DNA from: Effusibacillus consociatus
GTDB lineage: Bacteria > Bacillota > Bacilli > Tumebacillales > Effusibacillaceae
Direction of reading: 5' to 3'
NCBI RefSeq assembly: GCF_042652925.1
Contig: NZ_JBHSHC010000044.1
Span: 1-64,000, forward strand
DNA: 64,000 nucleotides
How positions within the stretch are numbered: the stretch's first letter is position 1; the number at the start of each line of letters is the position of its first letter. The position numbers and the translations under genes are program-made. Below are positions 58,380-64,000 of this stretch, in pieces. The notes beneath the pieces were generated by a model. That model saw nothing but the letters and a program-made list of their open reading frames with translations. It searched no databases and was not told the DNA's origin.

Positions 58380-59558
58380 TTATCTCCATTTCTCGATCGC
58401 TTCACACACTCGGTCAATCCCTTTTACCACATTCTGGTATGCGGTGGTTAACGAGAGACGGACGAATCCCTCCCCAGTTTCACCGAATGCTGTTCCTGGA
58501 GCTACCACAACCGAGTACTCGTCCAACAATCGGTTGGCAAACTCAAGCGACGTCATCCCGCCTGCTACCGGAACCCACAGATATACAGTTCCGGCAGGCT
58601 TATGAACCTCCCAGCCGATCTGTTCGAATTTGTCTATTGCATAATCCCGGCGGCGCTGATATTCTTTTCTCATTTCAGTGCCGAACTCACTATGCCATAC
58701 TTCTGCTAGTGCCGTAGTCCCAGCAAACTGAATCGGCGCAAATACTCCCGAATTAATATGGCTTTGCACCACCAGAAGTGAATTGATGACTTCCTCGTTC
58801 CCCACGGCCGCTCCAAGGCGCCAGCCCGCCATATTAAACGCTTTTGAAAATGTGAAAAATTCAACCCCCACATCTTTGGCTCCCGAATATTCAAGAAAAC
58901 TCCGCGACCTCACCCCGTCAAAAGTGATCTCACAATAGGCGTGATCATAGCAAACAACCACTTCATTCTCTCGGGCAAACCGGATCACTTTTTCAATAAA
59001 ATCGTCCGGCGCCAACACGCCGGTCGGGTTATTCGGGTAATTGAGAAAGAGCAGCTTGGCCCGTTTTCGAATCTCATCCGGAATCGCGTCAAGATCAGGA
59101 AGAAATCGGTTCTCTCTGGTTAAGGGCATTCGAGAGGCTTCCCCGCCCGCAAAGAACACCCCGTCGTTATACGCTGGAAAAGATGGATCGGGTACAAGCC
59201 CCACGTCTCCCTGTCCGATATAGGCCAGCGATATGTGAAAAAGACCTTCCTTGGAGCCAATCAGGGCAAGAACCTCTTTCTCCGGATTCACATCCACACC
59301 GAATCGTTCTTTATACCAAGCCGCCACAGCCTTCCGGAAAAACAGCGATCCCCTGAAAGCGGGATAGTGGTGATTTTCCTCATCGGCAGCCGTTTCTTGG
59401 AGCCTCCTGACCACTTCTATCGGGGTCGGATGATCCGGGTCAGCCTTCCCGAAATCCACGATGTCCGTTTTTCCCGCTTCCCGCAGTTTGTACACATGTT
59501 CATCCAATTGGGCGAAAATGTAGGGCGGAAGACCCGCCAGTTTTTCTGCCATTCTCAT
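58380..59558 (-). CDS. Class I/II aminotransferase, LL-diaminopimelate aminotransferase-like
   Basis: 392 residues, fold type I PLP enzyme. Visible: DFGKADPDHPTP, YPAFRGSLFFRKAVAAWY, LFLNYPNNPTGVL (PLP-contacting Asn), the Asp/Tyr pair in CYDHAYCEITF, and PLP lysine in FTFSKAFNMAGWRLG. It resembles DapL of Firmicutes, which makes LL-DAP for lysine and peptidoglycan, but other aminotransferases in this subgroup act on Ala or Asp. ATG at 59558 follows GAAGGAGGACGG; open frame further upstream is not used. Confidence 0.85.
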   Translation of the reverse strand: MRMAEKLAGLPPYIFAQLDEHVYKLREAGKTDIVDFGKADPDHPTPIEVVRRLQETAADEENHHYPAFRGSLFFRKAVAAWYKERFGVDVNPEKEVLALIGSKEGLFHISLAYIGQGDVGLVPDPSFPAYNDGVFFAGGEASRMPLTRENRFLPDLDAIPDEIRKRAKLLFLNYPNNPTGVLAPDDFIEKVIRFARENEVVVCYDHAYCEITFDGVRSRSFLEYSGAKDVGVEFFTFSKAFNMAGWRLGAAVGNEEVINSLLVVQSHINSGVFAPIQFAGTTALAEVWHSEFGTEMRKEYQRRRDYAIDKFEQIGWEVHKPAGTVYLWVPVAGGMTSLEFANRLLDEYSVVVAPGTAFGETGEGFVRLSLTTAYQNVVKGIDRVCEAIEKWR

Positions 59559-59630
59559 TTCCGTCCTCCTTCGTCTCGGCCGAACAACCGTACTTCGATA
59601 GGCGCGAAGAGTAGTATTTCCTGAAAAACA

Positions 59631-59662
59631 AAACAGCATGCCTGAGATGGCATACTGTGTTC
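59631..59662 (-). terminator. Rho-independent terminator
   Basis: Minus strand ACAGTATGCC, loop ATCTCA, GGCATGCTGT then TTTGTTTTT, after the chemoreceptor gene. Confidence 0.85.
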
Positions 59663-59674
59663 ACGCAAATTTTT

Positions 59675-60985
59675 TTAGGTTTCAAAAGAAGATATGAGCT
59701 TCTCCAGGTTGTCTGCCGACTGACGCATCATATTGGCACTAGCCGCCGTTTCTTGCAGAAATGCTGTTTGCTCTTGAACGGAAGAAAGAACTTGCTGTGC
59801 ACCAAGAGAAGTTTCCTTTGCAATTGCAGCCACCGTTTGTGCCTTCATCATCATATCCTGCATCGTCTGCATCTGAACCCCCGTGAATTCCCCGATCGTC
59901 TCAACAGACTTCACGACCCGATCAACAGATTCGCTCATGGCGGCTAACGCCTTTTCCGTCGCTTCTCCCTTAGCCGCCTCATGAACGGCTGTCTCTGACT
60001 GAAACGTAATTCTATTTACAACATCCTCGACCTTATTTTGCATGTCGCGAATTAAACCTGATATCTGTTCCACTGCCTGCCGGCTTTGGTCAGCCAGCTG
60101 ACGGACTTCATCGGCCACCACTGCAAATCCCCTGCCTTGCTCCCCCGCTCTCGCCGCCTCGATTGAGGCGTTTAGCGCCAGAAGATTTGTCTGATCTGAA
60201 ATGTCGCCAACTACTTTAATAATGTTTCCAATTTGCTTCGCGTTCTGTTCAAGATGATTTACAACTTCCGTTGTCTCTTGATTTAAAAACGCCATGGTCT
60301 GCATCCCTTTCACCTGTTCCCGTACAACCAGCACCCCTTCTTCCAGCGTCTGAACCAACTCCCGGCAAAGAGTTCCCGCCTGACTCACCTGAGTATTTAC
60401 TTGCTGCCCAATTTCTTTTGTCCTTTGAACGGCCTCTGCAGTCTCTCCGGTTAACTCTGATTGAACTTCCGCCCCCTGTGCAATTCCCTGCATGGTATCG
60501 GCAATCACTTCCAAACTGTGGGCGGAAGTTTCTGACGCAGTTGTCATCTCATTCACACTGCTGTGGGTTTGCTGAAAATTTCCGCTAATATTACTGACCA
60601 TAGTTCTCAGGTTTTGCAGCATCCGGTTAAAAGTAAGCCCTAATTGCCGAATCTCATCGTCAGAATCGAATACTTCCGCTTGCCGCCGAAGATCCCCGGA
60701 CGCCGCCAGTGTTGCAACCTCTACCAGGGAAATAAGCGGTTTCGTGATGATCCTGGCTGCAAAATATCCGAGAATCCCTGACCAGATGACACCCAGCAGA
60801 AGGGTACCCGAAACGAAAACCACTTCGGGCATTTCGAGTGCCAGCCACTTTTTAAGAACAAACAGGAAAAAAGCAGTTGTTAAATAAGTGACAAGAGCCA
60901 ATGTTACAATCCCGAGAACGATCTTTTTCGTCAGGCTGAATTTGTAGCGAGTTTTCTGATTGTGCAAAAAAGACCACACTCCCAA
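59675..60985 (-). CDS. Methyl-accepting chemotaxis protein, short sensor
   Basis: About 436 residues. Two helices (about 22-45 and 55-78) are joined by a loop of only a few residues, so there is almost no external sensor. A HAMP domain (about 75-130, ITKPLISLVEVATLAASGDL) leads into the signalling coiled coil; its hairpin tip reads NLLALNASIEAARAGEQGRG and FAVVADEVRQLADQS. It probably senses membrane state or an internal signal and reports to CheA/CheW, which are not in the window. The start is unclear: a TTG at 60985 lacks a site, and a later TTG follows GGGAGTG. Confidence 0.9.
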   Translation of the reverse strand: MGVWSFLHNQKTRYKFSLTKKIVLGIVTLALVTYLTTAFFLFVLKKWLALEMPEVVFVSGTLLLGVIWSGILGYFAARIITKPLISLVEVATLAASGDLRRQAEVFDSDDEIRQLGLTFNRMLQNLRTMVSNISGNFQQTHSSVNEMTTASETSAHSLEVIADTMQGIAQGAEVQSELTGETAEAVQRTKEIGQQVNTQVSQAGTLCRELVQTLEEGVLVVREQVKGMQTMAFLNQETTEVVNHLEQNAKQIGNIIKVVGDISDQTNLLALNASIEAARAGEQGRGFAVVADEVRQLADQSRQAVEQISGLIRDMQNKVEDVVNRITFQSETAVHEAAKGEATEKALAAMSESVDRVVKSVETIGEFTGVQMQTMQDMMMKAQTVAAIAKETSLGAQQVLSSVQEQTAFLQETAASANMMRQSADNLEKLISSFET

Positions 60986-61035
60986 TTCGAGTTCTGCTGG
61001 TTCTCATCAAAATCGCATGGAACACAAAGACTGGG

Positions 61036-62007
61036 TCAATGATCTTTCAACCGACCCATTGCCTCTTTATATTCCCGCATAATATTGTCGATAATCGTTT
61101 TTACCGGCAATATGTCATTGATTTCATGTACTCTTGCCCCGGAAAATACTAATCCCGTATTCACATCGCCAGAGACCGATTTAAACAACGAGTCGAGTGT
61201 ACAGAACCGATAAGAGCAATTTTTTAAGCATTCATAACACTTTTCAATTTTTAATTTGTTATCGCCGCTAATCATATCTGTAAACCGGTTGCGAATTGCC
61301 CGCCCCATCATGCCCACAGTAGTTTTGACGAGGACCGTATCCCCTTCTTTGGCATCGACATACTTCTGTTTGAAAGCGGGTGGAGCATCACATTCTACGC
61401 TAGCCACAAAACGGCTTCCCATTTGTACCCCGGCAGCTCCCATTTGTATCGCTTTCGCTACATCTTCTCCTTTAAGAATCCCGCCTGCCGCAATGACCGG
61501 GATGTTTACCGCCCCGACTACCTCCGGAAGGATATCAAACAAAGGCCTGTCCGTTCCCAAATGACCTCCCGCTTCAAATCCTTCTGCCACAACCGCAGCT
61601 GCCCCTAACTTTTCAGCCAGCTTAGCCAGCTTGGCCGAGGAAACTATTGAGATGACCGGAACCCTGTACTCTTTTCCCCAAGCATACATATCCCGAGAAA
61701 AGCCGGCACCGGATATGATAAAATCGACTTTTTCCGCCATCGCCGCCTTTATCGTTTTGGCAAAGTCGGTCATCGCAAATAAAACATTGACCCCAATGTA
61801 TCCGATCCCTTTGGTTAACTCCCTGGCCTTGCGAATATGAGCAATCATTTCCTCTACCGGAATACCTGTACCTGAAATGATTCCGATCCCCCCTGCATTG
61901 GCCACAGCCGCAGCCAGACCGCTCATAGAAATTCGCACCCCCATACCACCTTGCATAATGGGAACCTTGGGTGTCATATGGGCAATTTTCAATTGTGGTA
62001 TATTCAA
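61036..62007 (-). CDS. Nitronate monooxygenase family flavoprotein, copy 3
   Basis: 323-residue FMN TIM-barrel. PIMQGGMGVRISMSGLAAAV, EGFEAGGHLGTDRPLF (flavin-site His), PVIAAGGILKGEDVAKAIQM and GVQMGSRFVASVECDA define the family. Unlike the other two copies it has a Cys-rich stretch near residue 245 (EKCYECLKNCSYRFC), which could bind metal or an Fe-S cluster. TTG start behind AGGGGGGTTATGG. Substrate unknown. Confidence 0.88.
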   Translation of the reverse strand: MNIPQLKIAHMTPKVPIMQGGMGVRISMSGLAAAVANAGGIGIISGTGIPVEEMIAHIRKARELTKGIGYIGVNVLFAMTDFAKTIKAAMAEKVDFIISGAGFSRDMYAWGKEYRVPVISIVSSAKLAKLAEKLGAAAVVAEGFEAGGHLGTDRPLFDILPEVVGAVNIPVIAAGGILKGEDVAKAIQMGAAGVQMGSRFVASVECDAPPAFKQKYVDAKEGDTVLVKTTVGMMGRAIRNRFTDMISGDNKLKIEKCYECLKNCSYRFCTLDSLFKSVSGDVNTGLVFSGARVHEINDILPVKTIIDNIMREYKEAMGRLKDH

Positions 62008-62082
62008 TCCATAACCCCCCTAGTTATCATAGAGGACGGGGGTTAGCCGTCCCCTCCTGCTCAATTCTTTACTATTCTTCAC

Positions 62083-63732
62083 TTACCACGTCTTTTCGCC
62101 AGGCGCTCCCGGAGGAGAATTTTGAATCATATCCAGAATCGGATATCCATATGCGACAACAATCAAGATCACCGCTACCGAAACCCATATCGACCAACGC
62201 TCCAGTATTTTCGGAGTTGAGTCTGCTTCTTCCGCCACTTCGCCGATCGGAAACTCCTGTTCACCTTTCGGTGCTTTAAACGCGAGGTAAAACACGAGTC
62301 CCACCTGCAGCATGGCGGCGAAAAAGAGGAAAGCTCCACCCAGCGCGGTCAGTTTATGCCAAGGCATCCAGCTCAGAGCGGTCGGGTTATCAAAATAGGT
62401 CGTACCGGCGGTTCTTCTTGGGCCACCAAGCAAACCAAGCGTATGCATCGAACCGGACATGAAGAACATGCCGATTGTCCAAAATACAGCTTGCAATCTG
62501 CCCAGGTCGTGCACGATACGAGTCATTTTGCGTCCTGTCAGATGAGGAATCAGCCAGTAGCTTACACAGAAGAATGTCAACGCCACAGCCGTACCGACCG
62601 TAATGTGAAAATGCCCCGTAACCCAGATCGTATTATGGACGACAATGTTCAATTGGTTGCTTGCATTGATAATGCCTCCAATACCGGCAGGAACAAACCA
62701 TGCCATTGCCAGGAATAGCGAGAAGAAACGTGCATCCCTCCACGGGAGCTTTCTAAACCAACCGAACAGACCGGTGGCTCCTTTTGCCCGTCCTGCATTC
62801 TCAAATGTTGCAAACATGGTAAAGGCCGTGATCATGGATGGAATTGCAATTGCCAATGTTAAAGCAACATGCAGGAACTTCCACTTTGCATCGATTCCCG
62901 GTTCCATTAACTGGTGGTGAAATCCGATCGGAGTGGAAAGCAGAACGAAGATCACGAATACCAAACGAGTGATCGAATCGCTGAAAATTTTGCCTCCAAT
63001 AATTTTCGGCATGATAATGTACCAGGTCATATAGGCCGGCAGCAGCCAAAAGTAAACCAAAGGGTGACCGAATAACCAGAACAGCGTACGGCTGAGTTCA
63101 ATGTTTACCGTATCTGTCCAACCGAATGCCCAAGGAATCAACTGAAACACCACTTCCGCCGCAACACCCAGCGAACAAATTTGCCACAAAGCCATGGTTG
63201 CAACCGCCGTGAACATAAACAACGGAGAAAATTGCCCCGGATGATTCCGACGCCAGGTCCGATAACAGGAGAACATGCCCCAGCCAGCAACCCAACTTCC
63301 GATAACCAGCAGAGCCGCCCCGATGTAGAAGTACGGCGACGCTTTCATAGGCGCATAGAACGTATAAAGCACTGACGCTTGATTCGCCAGAATGGTCACT
63401 ACTGCCATCAGGGTGCCAATCAACATCAACCCGTATCCGCTCCACCCCAGTTTTAAAGCGATTGGAGTGAGAGAACCACCTGATGTACGGGCAATTCCGG
63501 CTAACAGAAACCCAACGATAAAGAACGTGGTAAATATAAGCCCCATTAAAACGCCATGGGCGGTAAGGATTTGATAATACGTTAACCACGAAGGCATTGT
63601 AATGATGCCGGCACGGTCCAGCCCCTGCAGCAATCCTGCAATGGCGGCAACACCGAAGGCGATGAATGCCACAAGGATATAGACCAGGCTTAGTTTCGAC
63701 GTTTGTTTGTCCACTTTAACATCTGAAGTCAT
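62083..63732 (-). CDS. cbaA: ba3-type cytochrome c oxidase subunit I
   Basis: 549 residues, B-type heme-copper oxidase. Ligands: ILTAHGVLMGLIF (low-spin heme His), FWLFGHPLVYFWLLPAYMTWY (CuB His), GFHHQLMEPG (CuB His pair), VVHNTIWVTGHFHITVG (heme His residues). GHPLVY in place of GHPEVY fits the ba3 class, which uses a single K-type proton channel and works at low oxygen. ATG at 63732 is chosen behind AAAGGAG; a GTG overlaps that site. The subunit II gene lies 22 bases upstream. Confidence 0.95.
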   Translation of the reverse strand: MTSDVKVDKQTSKLSLVYILVAFIAFGVAAIAGLLQGLDRAGIITMPSWLTYYQILTAHGVLMGLIFTTFFIVGFLLAGIARTSGGSLTPIALKLGWSGYGLMLIGTLMAVVTILANQASVLYTFYAPMKASPYFYIGAALLVIGSWVAGWGMFSCYRTWRRNHPGQFSPLFMFTAVATMALWQICSLGVAAEVVFQLIPWAFGWTDTVNIELSRTLFWLFGHPLVYFWLLPAYMTWYIIMPKIIGGKIFSDSITRLVFVIFVLLSTPIGFHHQLMEPGIDAKWKFLHVALTLAIAIPSMITAFTMFATFENAGRAKGATGLFGWFRKLPWRDARFFSLFLAMAWFVPAGIGGIINASNQLNIVVHNTIWVTGHFHITVGTAVALTFFCVSYWLIPHLTGRKMTRIVHDLGRLQAVFWTIGMFFMSGSMHTLGLLGGPRRTAGTTYFDNPTALSWMPWHKLTALGGAFLFFAAMLQVGLVFYLAFKAPKGEQEFPIGEVAEEADSTPKILERWSIWVSVAVILIVVAYGYPILDMIQNSPPGAPGEKTW

Positions 63733-63754
63733 GGGCCGTTTCACTCCTTTCCTC

Positions 63755-64000
63755 TCACTTCACGATGACTTTTGCCATCATCATGTGGTGACCCGCACCG
63801 CAGTACTCGTTGCACAAGATTAAGTACTCCCCCGGTTTATTGAATGTCTGAGTCGCTTTGTTAATGTGACCCGGGACCACCATCATGTTTACGTTTGTTT
63901 CAGGTATTTGGAAACCGTGTACTACATCCTTGCTGGTGCTGATGAATGTTACCTTTGAGCCTGCAGGGACTTCAAGTGTTCCCGGATTGTAGCCAAAAAC
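63755..64000 (-). CDS. cbaB: ba3-type cytochrome c oxidase subunit II, C-terminal part
   Basis: The gene runs off the right edge; the last 81 codons are seen. They read VFGYNPGTLEVPAGSKVTFI, then KDVVHGFQIPETNVNMMVVP and LCNEYCGAGHHMMMAKVIVK. The CuA ligands are complete: His in VVHGF, two Cys and the bridging Glu in CNEYC, His and Met in GHHMM. It feeds electrons from cytochrome c to subunit I, encoded just downstream. Confidence 0.94.
   Translation of the reverse strand, partial: VFGYNPGTLEVPAGSKVTFISTSKDVVHGFQIPETNVNMMVVPGHINKATQTFNKPGEYLILCNEYCGAGHHMMMAKVIVK

Noticed and set aside
58111..58389. 92-codon frame overlapping the 65-residue membrane protein
   Set aside because: No ribosome site, reads through a terminator, and is less protein-like than the alternative frame with two clean helices.
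62030..62062. GAGGACGG..CCGTCCCCTC hairpin as terminator of cbaA
   Set aside because: A stem is present but no T-run follows on the minus strand, and it may instead overlap the ribosome site region of the next gene.
1..64000. tRNA, rRNA, CRISPR arrays, prophage genes or a replication origin
   Set aside because: I found no cloverleaf with CCA end, no rRNA segments, no regularly spaced repeats, no phage structural genes and no DnaA-box cluster.

Overview
The window comes from a spore-former-type Firmicute of the class Bacilli. The evidence is strong GGAGG ribosome sites, frequent TTG/GTG starts, rho-independent terminators, a SAM-I riboswitch, a RicF/YlbF protein, a nupNOPQ-like transporter operon, and two heme-copper oxidases. 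The mix of an A2-type caa3 oxidase, a ba3 oxidase and a Gram-positive pel cluster suggests Alicyclobacillaceae (Effusibacillus/Tumebacillus-like); that placement is inference. Most genes lie on the minus strand.

Layout. 1-8.9 kb: acyl-CoA catabolism (etfB start, enoyl-CoA hydratase, acyl-CoA dehydrogenase, CaiB-type CoA-transferase, MFS carrier, two nitronate-monooxygenase-like enzymes). 9-15 kb: a LysM/3D cell-wall protein, an orphan DGQHR-domain (DndB-like) gene followed by a structured RNA that I read as an orphan HEARO/omega-RNA, the NAD(P)HX repair enzyme, a serine hydrolase, and an MFS carrier. 15-24.8 kb: an S1-domain protein, a frameshifted remnant, a BMP-type nucleoside ABC transporter, an ABC ATPase, an M32 carboxypeptidase, RicF and a TVP38-family protein. 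24.8-30.4 kb: caa3 oxidase genes ctaC-ctaD-ctaA-ctaB-subunit III, followed by a 31-residue membrane peptide. 30.6-37 kb: mixed housekeeping genes (rRNA methyltransferase, phosphoesterase, HAD, DoxX, pterin dehydratase, ComB, phosphotransferase). 37-45.1 kb: a complete Gram-positive Pel exopolysaccharide cluster pelD-pelE-pelA(deacetylase)-pelF-pelG-galE-like, whose PelD keeps an RxxD c-di-GMP site. 45.2-49.9 kb: an accessory patch with an ORF-less group IIC intron behind a terminator, an IS110 remnant, AT-rich secreted-protein genes and a MITE with 21-bp perfect inverted ends. 49.9-55.2 kb: methionine metabolism (SAM-I riboswitch plus metH, a methionine-gamma-lyase-like enzyme, a patB gene with an internal deletion). 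55.2-64 kb: a stress membrane protein, phenylalanine hydroxylase (partner of the pterin dehydratase at 34.8 kb), small membrane proteins, a DapL-like aminotransferase, a chemoreceptor, a third nitronate monooxygenase and the ba3 oxidase genes, which run off the window end.

Working together: the acyl-CoA genes feed electrons through ETF to the respiratory chain, which ends in the two oxidases; heme A for caa3 is made by ctaA/ctaB inside the same cluster. The Pel genes form one translationally coupled operon. No rRNA, tRNA, CRISPR array or prophage was seen. The least ordinary items are the orphan HEARO-like RNA beside the orphan DGQHR gene, the ORF-less IIC intron with its twin terminators, the pelE/pelA overlap, the 31-residue oxidase-linked peptide, and an operator-like motif shared by two distant promoters.
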